The position numbers were made by a program, and so were the translations under genes. The notes below the pieces were generated by a model. It saw only the letters and a list, made by a program, of their open reading frames with translations, was not told the DNA's origin and ran no database searches. Of a DNA stretch of 64,000 bases, positions 27,457-35,828 are shown one piece after another; the stretch's first letter is position 1; the number at the start of each line of letters is the position of its first letter. Source of the DNA: DAOTWA01 sp963702935 (GTDB taxonomy: Bacteria; Chloroflexota; Anaerolineae; Anaerolineales; Anaerolineaceae); the NCBI GenBank assembly GCA_963702935.1, contig OY969772.1, positions 5,084,001 to 5,148,000 of the forward strand, read 5' to 3'.

Positions 27457-30000
27457 TCATCGTTGCCATAGGATTCGTGCATCTTCCAGTGGTATCGCAA
27501 CACCGTCGTGCTGCGGTATGACTCGCGCCGTGTAGTCAGTGGTTGGGCGGGTCGCGGGCACCTGCGCGCTAAAGCTGTAACTGTTTGCCTGGGTCAATTG
27601 CTGGCCGCGCGTCATCCCCAGCCGGGCAGGTTCACCGCCGTTCGCTCCGTCGGCGTAAAGTTCTACCCGTACACTATTTGGGTCAAGGCTGCCGAGATAG
27701 ACCTCGACTTCGAATACGTGCCTCACTTCGTCACTCACAACCTTCACTCCGCCGAAGCGTAGCGTGGCCCATTTCTGTTCCAGAGCATGCTGCCAATTGA
27801 CCACCTGCACACCTACTGCACCTTTATCAGCAGCGCGCTCACGGTAGGCCGCAGCAGCCGGAATGTAATGTCCTTCGGTGTACTCTCGTACGGCACGGTT
27901 GGCAGAAAACTGCGTTGTCAAGCGAGCCATGCTTACACGCATACGCGCTACCCAGGCAATGGGAATGCCCTCCTTGTCGCGGGTATAAAACTCGGGGATT
28001 ACCTCGCGTTCAAGCAGGTCGTAGAGCGCCGCGGCTTCGGCGGCATCCCAGGACGGATCGTCGCCATGCTCCTGGCCATCTCCCAACGCCCACCCCACTT
28101 CAGGCGTGTAGGCTTCCGCCCACCAGCCATCCAACTCCGAAAGATTGATGCCGCCATTGACGAGCACTTTCATGCCACTCGTTCCGCAGGCCTCCCATGG
28201 CCGGCGTGGCGTGTTGATCCAGACATCTACCCCTTGCACCAAGTGCTCGGTCAAGAGCATATCGTAGTCGCTGAGGAAGATCACATGGGGGCGCACCTCG
28301 AGCTGTCGAATAAAGTGGATCCATTCCCGAATCAAGGCCTGCCCGGCCTGGTCCGCCGGATGGGCTTTGCCGGCAAGGATGAGCTGCACCGGCCGTTCAG
28401 GATTGGTCAACAGGCGGAGCAGCCTCTCCGGATCGTGCAGCAGCAGGTTCGGCCTCTTGTAGGAGGCAAAACGGCGCGCGAAACCCAGCGTCAGTGTATT
28501 GGGATCAAACAGATGCTTCGCCTCATCAACTGCGTCGGGCGCCGCGCCTGAGGCGGTCAGTTGCTGAGACAATTGCTCGCGAGCGTATTCGATAAGAGCC
28601 TTGCTGGCAGCGGTGCGAAATTGCCAGAACCTGGCGTCGGAGACGCGGTGAATGTCCTGATCCAGGGTTTCGGTTGTGCCCAGCCAGCGGTCTTTTCCAC
28701 AAGCCTCCGTCCAAAGATCATCGGCTGCCGCCGAGTCCCAGCTCGGCATGTGAACCCCGTTGGTCACATGTCCGACCGGCACGTCGTCTTGCGGCCAGTG
28801 CGGAAAGAGAGGCTCAAAGAGGTGCCGGCTCACCTTCTCATGCAAGCGACTCACACCATTGACCGCCCCGCTCCCGCGGATCGCCAGATAGGCCATGTCG
28901 AAACTTTCTGACGAGTTGTCCGGGTTCTGCCGGCCCAGGGCCAGCAAATCGTGGAGGGGGATGCCGAGTTTCTGCTCGGCGTAGTCACCCAGGTATTGCT
29001 CGATGAGAGTAGGATCGAAGCGGTCAAAGCCGGCGGCTACCGCCGTGTGGGTGGTGAAGAGGTTCCCCGCTCGCGTAGCGGCCAGCGCCGCTTCGAAGGG
29101 TTGCCCCGTCTCTCCCATAAAGCTCAGGGCGCGTTCCAGCACGGCGAAGGCCGCATGCCCTTCATTCAGGTGACAGACTTCCGGCCGGATATCGAGTGCC
29201 TCGAGCAGCCGCCATCCGCCAATGCCGAGGAGCAGCTCTTGCTTGAGGCGCAGCTCCGGCCCGCCACCATAGAGCTCGCTGGTAATCCCGCGATGAACTG
29301 GATAGTTCGCCGCGTCATTGCTGTCCAGCAGGTAGAGCTTTACTCGGCCCACCTGCACCTGCCAGGCGCGCAACCAAACCGAATAACCGGGTAATTCGAT
29401 TTCCAAGCGCAGCCATTCTCCGTTCGGGTAACGCAGCGGCGTGATCGGCAATTGTCCGGGATCGTTGTATGGAAAGAGGGCTTGTTGTGCGCCGTCCTTG
29501 TCGATCACCTGCCGAAAATAGCCTTGCTGGTAGAGAAGTCCCACGCCGATCACCGGCACACCCAGATCGCTGGCAGATTTGAGCTGATCGCCGGCCACAT
29601 TGCCAAGCCCGCCCGAATAAATAGGGAGAGCTTCGCTCAGCATGAATTCCATGCTGAAATAAGCAACACAGGTCAGGGGAGCCTGGGAATGATTTTGTTG
29701 AAACCACGCGGGCGCCTCCGCATCTTTCCGCCTGGCTTGTATAAGCTCATCGACACGCTTACGGAAAATGGGATCAGCAGACATGCGCTCGATCTGGTTC
29801 CGCGAGACCGTCTGTAAGACAACCCAGGGGTTGTGGGTGAGTTCCCACAGGGCGGGATCAAGCTGCCGCCACACTTCGTCGGCGGCATGGTTCCACGACC
29901 AACGTAAATCCAGGGCCAGCTCGGCCAGGGAATTGAATCCCTTGACTTCCACCGGTAGAAGGTTGTAGATTGGGTGACTGGCACGGGTATGTTTACTCAA
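27457..30000 (-). CDS. glgP: Alpha-glucan (glycogen/maltodextrin) phosphorylase, GT35
   Basis: This releases glucose-1-phosphate from alpha-1,4-glucans using pyridoxal phosphate. The 847-residue protein belongs to the short bacterial/archaeal subgroup: an N-terminal DUF3417 region (NLAxLALDLRWSWNH-like), then the catalytic core with TNGVHMPSW and the cofactor-lysine motif GTSGMKVLVNGG. It starts at a TTG with GAAGGAG five bases upstream. Phosphoglucomutase is encoded 38 bp upstream, giving a direct glucose-1-P to glucose-6-P route. It is probably transcribed from the promoter at 32372-32400. Confidence 0.94.
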   Translation of the reverse strand: MSKHTRASHPIYNLLPVEVKGFNSLAELALDLRWSWNHAADEVWRQLDPALWELTHNPWVVLQTVSRNQIERMSADPIFRKRVDELIQARRKDAEAPAWFQQNHSQAPLTCVAYFSMEFMLSEALPIYSGGLGNVAGDQLKSASDLGVPVIGVGLLYQQGYFRQVIDKDGAQQALFPYNDPGQLPITPLRYPNGEWLRLEIELPGYSVWLRAWQVQVGRVKLYLLDSNDAANYPVHRGITSELYGGGPELRLKQELLLGIGGWRLLEALDIRPEVCHLNEGHAAFAVLERALSFMGETGQPFEAALAATRAGNLFTTHTAVAAGFDRFDPTLIEQYLGDYAEQKLGIPLHDLLALGRQNPDNSSESFDMAYLAIRGSGAVNGVSRLHEKVSRHLFEPLFPHWPQDDVPVGHVTNGVHMPSWDSAAADDLWTEACGKDRWLGTTETLDQDIHRVSDARFWQFRTAASKALIEYAREQLSQQLTASGAAPDAVDEAKHLFDPNTLTLGFARRFASYKRPNLLLHDPERLLRLLTNPERPVQLILAGKAHPADQAGQALIREWIHFIRQLEVRPHVIFLSDYDMLLTEHLVQGVDVWINTPRRPWEACGTSGMKVLVNGGINLSELDGWWAEAYTPEVGWALGDGQEHGDDPSWDAAEAAALYDLLEREVIPEFYTRDKEGIPIAWVARMRVSMARLTTQFSANRAVREYTEGHYIPAAAAYRERAADKGAVGVQVVNWQHALEQKWATLRFGGVKVVSDEVRHVFEVEVYLGSLDPNSVRVELYADGANGGEPARLGMTRGQQLTQANSYSFSAQVPATRPTTDYTARVIPQHDGVAIPLEDARILWQR

Positions 30001-30038
30001 AGAATCTCCTTCAAACTTGCCACGGAAAGAATCCCCGG

Positions 30039-31691
30039 CTACTGCGGGGACGTCACCAAAGCGTTACTGACGATTGTTTGTGCTTCCTCCAGGATGCGGT
30101 GCAAATGATCCGCCCCCAGGAAGCTTTCCGCATAGATCTTGTAAATGTCTTCTGTCCCTGACGGACGGGCCGCGAACCATCCACCTTTCGCCACCACCTT
30201 CAGCCCCCCGATAGGAGCGCTGTTACCCGGCGCGTTGGTGAGGATAGCCTGGATTTTTTCGCCAGCCAGGTCTTTGATTTTGACCTGCTCCGGTGAGAGC
30301 TTCTCCAGCAACGCCTTTTGTCGCGGAGTAGCTGGCGCCTCAACGCGCTCGTAAACCGGCTCGCCAAACTCGCGCGTCAGGTCGGAATAGATCTCGCCCG
30401 GGTCACGTCCTATCCGAGCAGTGATCTCTGCTGCAAGCAAGGCCAGGATCATTCCATCTTTGTCTGTGGTCCACACACTGCCATCCAGACGAGCAAAAGA
30501 CGCGCCGGCGCTCTCTTCACCGCCGAAGACAAGTGAGCCATCCAGCAGGCCATCCACAAACCATTTGAAACCCACCGGTACTTCATAGAGCTTGCGACCG
30601 AGTTTGGTGGCGACCCGATCGATCATCTGGCTGCTTACCAGAGTCTTACCCACTGCGGCCGCCTGGCTCCATTTTGGCCGATGCTGGAAAAGGTAAAAAA
30701 TGGCTACTGAAAGATAATGATTGGGAGGGATCAAGCCTGCTCCGCGAGCGACAATCCCGTGCCGGTCATGGTCCGTGTCACAGGCGAAGGCGATCTCAAA
30801 TTGATCCTTCAAGTCGATCAGGCGTTGCATCGCATAAGGCGAAGATGGATCCATGCGGATCTGTCCATCCCAATCCACCGTCATGAAACGGAACGTAGGA
30901 TCAATGGCCGGATTGACGACTGTCAGGTTTAATCCGTAGCGATCAGCGATCGGCTCCCAATAATGGACCCCGGCGCCGCCAAGTGGATCGACCCCCAGGC
31001 TAATCTTTGACTCACGAATTACGTCCATATCCAGCACATGAGCCAGCTCATTGACGTAAGCATTGAGATAATCGTAGCGGTGTGTTGTGGATGCGTGCAG
31101 AGCCTTAGGTAAAGAGATCCTTTCTATACCCTTCAGTCCGTTTTCCAGGAATTCATTTGCCTTCGCTTCGATCCAGCCGGTGATGGTTGCTTCCGCCGGG
31201 CCGCCATTAGGCGGGTTATATTTAAAGCCGCCATCGTGGGGTGGATTATGAGATGGGGTAATCACGATTCCGTCGGCAAGTCCGGCCTTGCGCCCACGGT
31301 TGTACGTAAGAATCGCCAGAGAAACGGCAGGGGTCGGGGTATATTCGTCCCCTTCTGCCAGCATGACTTCGACCCCGTTAGCGGCTAATACTTCCAACGC
31401 GCTGGCCAGCGCCGGCACCGAGAGCGCGTGGGTATCCATGCCGAGGAACAGCGGGCCATCGATGTTCTGCTGCTTTCGGTAAAGGCAAATGGCCTGAGAA
31501 ATGGCAAGGATGTGCCATTCGTTAAAAGCTTTATCGAAGGACGAACCTCGATGACCGGAGGTGCCGAATGAAACTCGCTGTCCAGGCACCCCCGGGTCAG
31601 GGATTTCCGAATAATAGGCGGTGACCAGTTTGGGCACGTTGACCAGGATGTCTGGTCCGGCTGGCTTTCCTGCAAGAGGACTGATTTCCAT
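30039..31691 (-). CDS. pgm: Phosphoglucomutase (alpha-D-glucose-specific)
   Basis: This interconverts glucose-1-P and glucose-6-P. About 550 residues, with the family N-terminus (SFGTSGHRGSS), the phosphoserine loop TPSHNPPHDGGFKYNPP, the metal loop DTDHDRHGI, the sugar loop GGEESAGASF and the C-terminal phosphate site RPSGTED. The ATG at 31691 aligns with the E. coli Pgm start and lies 4 bp after the DoxX stop. An upstream ATG at 31727 would overlap DoxX and add 12 unconserved residues. It is co-directional with glgP, and the two link glycogen to central metabolism. Confidence 0.94.
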   Translation of the reverse strand: MEISPLAGKPAGPDILVNVPKLVTAYYSEIPDPGVPGQRVSFGTSGHRGSSFDKAFNEWHILAISQAICLYRKQQNIDGPLFLGMDTHALSVPALASALEVLAANGVEVMLAEGDEYTPTPAVSLAILTYNRGRKAGLADGIVITPSHNPPHDGGFKYNPPNGGPAEATITGWIEAKANEFLENGLKGIERISLPKALHASTTHRYDYLNAYVNELAHVLDMDVIRESKISLGVDPLGGAGVHYWEPIADRYGLNLTVVNPAIDPTFRFMTVDWDGQIRMDPSSPYAMQRLIDLKDQFEIAFACDTDHDRHGIVARGAGLIPPNHYLSVAIFYLFQHRPKWSQAAAVGKTLVSSQMIDRVATKLGRKLYEVPVGFKWFVDGLLDGSLVFGGEESAGASFARLDGSVWTTDKDGMILALLAAEITARIGRDPGEIYSDLTREFGEPVYERVEAPATPRQKALLEKLSPEQVKIKDLAGEKIQAILTNAPGNSAPIGGLKVVAKGGWFAARPSGTEDIYKIYAESFLGADHLHRILEEAQTIVSNALVTSPQ

Positions 31692-31695
31692 CGTT

Positions 31696-32295
31696 TTATC
31701 TTGGTTGGGTCTCTTTTCCTCCCGCATGAAATACCTTCCCCGGTCGCCAGGGTGTCCCTAGTGCCGGTAGAATCCAACGATCTAAACCGATCCAACCGGC
31801 TGTCTTCCAGGCCAGAACAAGCCAGGTAGCAAACACGAATAGGAAGGGATTGGTGCTTAGCGATCCGGCCAACAGGTAGTTCACGTTCATAAAGCCGCCG
31901 AAGAAAGCCGCGACACCGGTGAAAATTCCCAGGATCAGTGCAATCCCGACGAACAATTCGCCGAATGCGACAATCCAGCTCCATACCGGCGCTGCCGGCA
32001 AGACAACGGTCTGCAAAAACCAGGCGTACCACACCTGAACGTTTGGATGGGCACCTGTCGTCTGTTGTAAGGCATTGTTCACGAATCCGGTCAGGCCCGT
32101 ACCGGCTTGAGCGCCTACCCAGGCTGGATTGATGACTTTATCCCATCCGGCCGTCAGCCATTCATAACCTGCAAACACGCGTACGATCAACCATAACCAC
32201 GAAAGCCTGACGTCTCCGAACAAGAAGCGGGCTACCGGTGGGTCTTCCATAATGATCATTGTTTTAGCGGGGTTGATGGAATTATTTGTATTCAT
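31696..32295 (-). CDS. DoxX-family membrane protein
   Basis: The 199-residue protein has about four membrane helices (WLWLIVRVFAGYEWL, VVLPAAPVWSWIVAFGELF, IALILGIFTGVAAFFGGFM, PFLFVFATWLVLAW) and the DoxX core. Members have been linked to thiosulfate:quinone oxidoreductase subunits and to redox stress complexes; no specific role can be given here. The start at 32295 has GGAGG eight bases upstream, better than the ATG ten codons earlier. It is the first gene of the pgm-glgP-ackA block. Confidence 0.85.
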   Translation of the reverse strand: MNTNNSINPAKTMIIMEDPPVARFLFGDVRLSWLWLIVRVFAGYEWLTAGWDKVINPAWVGAQAGTGLTGFVNNALQQTTGAHPNVQVWYAWFLQTVVLPAAPVWSWIVAFGELFVGIALILGIFTGVAAFFGGFMNVNYLLAGSLSTNPFLFVFATWLVLAWKTAGWIGLDRWILPALGTPWRPGKVFHAGGKETQPR

Positions 32296-32371
32296 TTTAA
32301 AATCCTCCTTTTCGAACTGAATCACTCTGCCAATTTAAAGCACTGTATCTATTCTTGTTCTTTAAATTCCA

Positions 32372-32400
32372 TATACAGCAACAGTCTGTGCCCAGGTCAA
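32372..32400 (-). promoter_or_regulatory. Sigma-70-type promoter for the doxX-pgm-glgP block
   Basis: The minus strand reads TTGACC, 17 bp, TGTATA. Transcription would start near 32365, about 70 nt before the DoxX ATG. It is the only good hexamer pair seen in this gap (32296-32416). Confidence 0.6.
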
Positions 32401-32416
32401 TTGACATGCAATTCGG

Positions 32417-33874
32417 CTACCTGGCGGAAATGAAAGCCGTAGATTGCGAAAGTGATTGCCAGGGGAAACAGGCGAGGACGTCGGAAAGAGTCCAGAAAAA
32501 GAGCCGCCAGTATTGGACGCGTTCGACGCCGCGGATACCCAGTTGGTAAATGGACCGCCACAGGGCCAGGATATATTGCGGCTCCAATTGGACTCTGATT
32601 TTAGGTGGCTGGTACTCGCGAAGAAATGTAAAAACGCGCTCGTAATAATACTGGGGCGCGTAGATCTGGCTTAGTATCTTGCGATAACCCGCCCGTAGCG
32701 ACTCCACGCCCATCTTAGGGATGATGTTGGTCGAGCCATCCACGTTATCGCCTGAAAATTCATTTACCAGACGGCCTTCTTTTTGCAAGCGCTCGTATAG
32801 GCGCGTTCCTAAAGGGGCTTGCAGTAATCCGACCATAGCCGTCACAATGCCACTCTCCTGAATGAAATCAATCTGCTGCTGGAAGATCGAGGAGGAATCA
32901 TTGTCGAACCCGACGATGAAACCGCCCTGTACCTGGAGACCTGCACGTTGGAGCTGCTTGACGCTCTCCACCAGATCGCGGCCTTTGTTTTGGTTCTTGC
33001 TGCATTCGGTCAGGCTATCTTCATTGGGCGTCTCGATTCCGACGAATACCGTGTCGAATCCGGCTTGCACCATAAGCCTGAGCAATACTGGATCATCGGC
33101 CAGGTTAATGGAAACTTCTGTACTAAACGGCATACCGGTTTTACCCTTCCGCCATTGGATCAAGGCTGGCAGCACCTCAGTCTTGATATGCTTCTTGTTA
33201 CCGATAAAGTTGTCGTCCACAAAGAAGATGCTCTTGCGCCAACCCAGCGCGTAGAGGCTGTCCAACTCAGCGATGATCTGCGCGGCGGTCTTGGTACGCG
33301 GACGATGGCCTAACAGCGCTGTCACGTTGCAAAAGTCACAATTGAAGGGACAACCGCGCGAGAACTGAATACTGACTGTGTCGTAATGCTTTAGATTCAC
33401 CATCTGCCAAAGTGGGACGGGGGTCTGGTGGATATCAGGGTATTCCGCCGAGGCATAGACACGTCGGGCCTGACCCTGTTCCAGGTCACGCAAGAACGGT
33501 GCAAGCGTCTCCTCAGCCTCGTTCAAGACAAAATAGTCCACCTCCGAGAATTGCTCCTGTTCCATTGTGAAGAGCGGGCCGCCTGCCACCACTTTCACGC
33601 CAGCCAATTTACAGCGATGGATGACGGCGCGCGCCGATTCGCGCTGCACGATCATGGCACTGACGAAGACATAATCGGCCCATGTCAGGTCTTCATCCGT
33701 GAGGCCGGTCACGCTGAGATCGGCCAGTCGTTTTTCCCACTTAGAAGGCAACATAGCCGCAACAGTCAGCAGACCCAGCGGGGGTGCACCGGCCTTCTTA
33801 TGGACAAATTTGAGAGCATGTTTAAAACTCCAAAAGGTGTCCGGAAATTCGGGGTAAACAAGTAGAATTTTCAT
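32417..33874 (-). CDS. B12-binding-domain radical SAM protein (DUF4070)
   Basis: The 485-residue protein has an N-terminal cobalamin-binding-like domain (about 1-140, starting MKILLVYPEFPDTFW). A radical SAM core follows, with the iron-sulfur motif CPFNCDFCN, then a C-terminal DUF4070 region. Close families include HpnP/HpnR hopanoid methylases and uncharacterised lipid- or natural-product-modifying enzymes, so a methyl transfer or C-C bond reaction is possible. The substrate is unknown and no hopanoid gene is nearby. GAGGAGG precedes the ATG. Confidence 0.88.
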   Translation of the reverse strand: MKILLVYPEFPDTFWSFKHALKFVHKKAGAPPLGLLTVAAMLPSKWEKRLADLSVTGLTDEDLTWADYVFVSAMIVQRESARAVIHRCKLAGVKVVAGGPLFTMEQEQFSEVDYFVLNEAEETLAPFLRDLEQGQARRVYASAEYPDIHQTPVPLWQMVNLKHYDTVSIQFSRGCPFNCDFCNVTALLGHRPRTKTAAQIIAELDSLYALGWRKSIFFVDDNFIGNKKHIKTEVLPALIQWRKGKTGMPFSTEVSINLADDPVLLRLMVQAGFDTVFVGIETPNEDSLTECSKNQNKGRDLVESVKQLQRAGLQVQGGFIVGFDNDSSSIFQQQIDFIQESGIVTAMVGLLQAPLGTRLYERLQKEGRLVNEFSGDNVDGSTNIIPKMGVESLRAGYRKILSQIYAPQYYYERVFTFLREYQPPKIRVQLEPQYILALWRSIYQLGIRGVERVQYWRLFFWTLSDVLACFPWQSLSQSTAFISAR

Positions 33875-33894
33875 CCCTGCCTCCTCGCAGATAC

Positions 33895-34098
33895 TTATTT
33901 CCCCTTTTTGTGCTTTTTATTCGACCCAGCAGAAGGATTCATACCGTCCCGGTTGAAGGAGGCCCCATTGTCTTCCACCAGCGGCTGCACTAACGATCGT
34001 TCGCCAGAGCGTGTAGTGGAAGAACCACCGACGACACCGGCATTAGAAAACGGATTTGATTTTTTAGGCTTGCGCTTACTGACACCTTTGCGTCCCAT
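33895..34098 (-). CDS. Small basic hypothetical protein
   Basis: The 67-residue protein is rich in Lys, Ser and Gly with basic ends (GRKGVSKRKPKKSNPF; NKKHKKGK). No domain is recognised. A clear ribosome site (AAGGAGAAAAGA before ATG) and tight spacing to the radical SAM gene (20 bp) argue that it is expressed. Its disordered, nucleic-acid-binding-like composition is only a hint. Confidence 0.6.
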   Translation of the reverse strand: MGRKGVSKRKPKKSNPFSNAGVVGGSSTTRSGERSLVQPLVEDNGASFNRDGMNPSAGSNKKHKKGK

Positions 34099-34212
34099 TC
34101 TTTTCTCCTTGTATTTTTAAAATCATCGAGTGACGAGATAGATCCGCACTTAGATCGATCGGGCCGGTTGAAAAACCTCAGCCATCTGTTGCTCATCCAC
34201 CACCAACAACCC

Positions 34213-34281
34213 ATCCTACAACCAATACTCCCCAGCCACATCCAACAGCTGGGGAGTATTGGTCTCCGCCACTTGGGGGAG
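34213..34281. repeat. 69-bp direct repeat with internal hairpin, copy 1
   Basis: It is identical, except for one base in the loop, to 35102-35170. It contains a 15-bp inverted repeat (34221-34235 with 34249-34263) and a tail reading CTCCGCCACTTGGGGGAG. It lies 3' of the two small ORFs downstream of the response regulator. Confidence 0.85.
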
Positions 34282-34376
34282 GCATCAGTAGAAACTGTTG
34301 AAGCCCGATTTTACAAAGATAAGTTTCACTCGGATCGGGCAGTAAAATTAGGGTGGCGTGCTAACCGGCCTACCCT

Positions 34377-34541
34377 TCACGCCCCGCGCCGCCCATAGAT
34401 GCCAGCCTTCAATCGGTCTTCCTCTGTGAGCGTAAAACACCCGATCAGCCACCTGGCAATACCCACCGCAGTATGCAATATGGCTGAAAAGGGGCTTCGC
34501 CGGTTGGCATCCGATTTGTATTTTCCGGTTGAAATGTCCAT
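34377..34541 (-). CDS. Small hypothetical protein (54 aa)
   Basis: Starts MDISTGKYKSD and ends with a hydrophobic/amphipathic segment (SAILHTAVGIARWLIGCF) followed by LTEEDRLKAGIYGRR. The closing 'LTEE…AGIY' pattern is one I associate with short uncharacterised proteins of Anaerolineae (from memory, not checked). GGAGAGAGGAAGA before the ATG is a strong ribosome site. Function unknown; a small membrane-associated peptide is possible. Confidence 0.55.
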   Translation of the reverse strand: MDISTGKYKSDANRRSPFSAILHTAVGIARWLIGCFTLTEEDRLKAGIYGRRGA

Positions 34542-34553
34542 TCTTCCTCTCTC

Positions 34554-34682
34554 CTAATTCGGGGGACGCGGATCGGTGGTGGTTATCCGCGTTACGCCCA
34601 CGACAGCCACGATGATATAGCTTGATCCTCCTGATCCATTGAAAAAGCTGTCCCAGTTTGCGCCGGCGCTCGGGGCAGCCAT
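34554..34682 (-). CDS. Possible small ORF (42 aa)
   Basis: The minus-strand frame encodes 42 residues with a short hydrophobic stretch (SSYIIVAVVGVTRI). Its stop falls just before the ribosome site of the following 54-aa gene, an arrangement that suggests coupling. Its own ribosome site is weak. No homology recognised. Confidence 0.3.
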   Translation of the reverse strand: MAAPSAGANWDSFFNGSGGSSYIIVAVVGVTRITTTDPRPPN

Positions 34683-34723
34683 AATGCGCCGGTATATCAG
34701 ATCCTACCAATCAGCCAGGTGGG

Positions 34724-35095
34724 TCATTTAGCAGGAATACTCGCGGCGATGGTTCGCAAGTGTTCGGCCACACGTTCAGGCATCTCACCTTTACTGATAA
34801 ACGCGTCGGCGCCCGCGGAGAGTGCAGCTTGCTGACGTGCATCCAGATGGCTGATGAGAACAATGACCAGCGCAGCCGGGCAGGCCTTTCGGAGTTCTTC
34901 GAGAGCAGCACCAGACGTATTAGGGAGTAAATCCCAATCTACCACCAACATATCTGTGCGGCTGACGGGTGCCTGAGCTAACGCGCTGGACCAATCGGCT
35001 GCCTCGCCCACTACTTCCAAATTCAGATCCAGCAGTAGCAGACGAAGGGCGGAGCGCTCCTCGGGTTTAGCATCGGCTAGATATACGCGGGTCAT
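34724..35095 (-). CDS. Single-domain response regulator (receiver only)
   Basis: The 123-residue receiver domain contains the acidic pair near the N-terminus (YLADAKPEE), the phospho-acceptor in LVVDWDLLP and the conserved lysine in FISKGEMP. No output domain is attached, so it probably relays or competes for phosphate, perhaps with the neighbouring histidine kinase at 35825-37391. It is bracketed by the 69-bp direct repeats. Confidence 0.85.
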   Translation of the reverse strand: MTRVYLADAKPEERSALRLLLLDLNLEVVGEAADWSSALAQAPVSRTDMLVVDWDLLPNTSGAALEELRKACPAALVIVLISHLDARQQAALSAGADAFISKGEMPERVAEHLRTIAASIPAK

Positions 35096-35101
35096 ACATT
35101 A

Positions 35102-35170
35102 ATCCTACAACCAATACTCCCCAGCCACATCCAACAACTGGGGAGTATTGGTCTCCGCCACTTGGGGGAG
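35102..35170. repeat. 69-bp direct repeat with internal hairpin, copy 2
   Basis: Matches 34213-34281 with one substitution. It sits between the NarL-type regulator stop (35181) and the receiver gene start (35095), so it may act as a hairpin terminator or a REP-like element. Confidence 0.85.
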
Positions 35171-35180
35171 ATTCAGAGGG

Positions 35181-35828
35181 TCAGGGAACGATGCGGTTAC
35201 GCAGTGAAAGTGTTACAGCTTCTGTGCGGCTGGCAACCCCTAATTTTGACAGGATGTGACTGACGTGGGATTTGATTGTGGATGGACTTACAGTCAATCT
35301 TCCGGCGATCTGCGTATTGTTCAGCCCCTCGGTCATCAGGGTTAGAACTTCACGCTCGCGCTCTGTAAGATCAAGACCGGGCGCTTGCGGCTGATGGACA
35401 GTCTGAACGAGAGCTTGCGCGACCTCTTGAGAGAGTGTGGCGCGGCCGGAGTGCGCGGCGCGGATGGCCCAGGCGAGCTCATCGGCTGAGACATCTTTGA
35501 GCAGATAGCCAATAGCTCCGGCTTCCAGCGCGTTCTTGATAAGTTTCCCCTCTTTGAAGCTGGTCAGCGCAATGACTTGTACTTGTGGAAATTGATGACG
35601 GATGGCGCGTGTCGCTGTAGCTCCATCCATCATCGGCAGGACCATATCCATGAGTATCACGTCCGGCGAGACCTCTGCACAGAGTTGGATGGCAGCTTCG
35701 CCGCTTTCGGCTTCGCCCGCCAATTGCAGATCATCAAAAACCTTCAGGAAAGTTGCCAGTCCCCGACGAACCATTGTGTGATCGTCAACGACCATGACGC
35801 GAATGGGTTGGGAGGAGGAGATTGTCAT
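35181..35828 (-). CDS. NarL/LuxR-family response regulator
   Basis: 215 residues. Receiver domain (about 8-125) with phospho-Asp in DVILMDMVLP and Lys in IALTSFKEG, then a LuxR-type helix-turn-helix (about 150-210: LTEREREVLTLMTEGLNNTQIAGRL…VKSHVSHIL-like). It activates or represses promoters when phosphorylated. It overlaps the upstream histidine kinase by 4 bp (ATGA), so the two form a cognate pair of the DevR/DevS or NarL/NarX kind. It is a candidate regulator for the conserved element at 6727, 41736 and 48625, but nothing links them directly. Confidence 0.93.
   Translation of the reverse strand: MTISSSQPIRVMVVDDHTMVRRGLATFLKVFDDLQLAGEAESGEAAIQLCAEVSPDVILMDMVLPMMDGATATRAIRHQFPQVQVIALTSFKEGKLIKNALEAGAIGYLLKDVSADELAWAIRAAHSGRATLSQEVAQALVQTVHQPQAPGLDLTEREREVLTLMTEGLNNTQIAGRLTVSPSTIKSHVSHILSKLGVASRTEAVTLSLRNRIVP

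Noticed and set aside
34348..34710. A 120-codon minus-strand frame
   Set aside because: Arg/His-rich with no ribosome site. Two smaller frames in the same stretch fit gene structure better.
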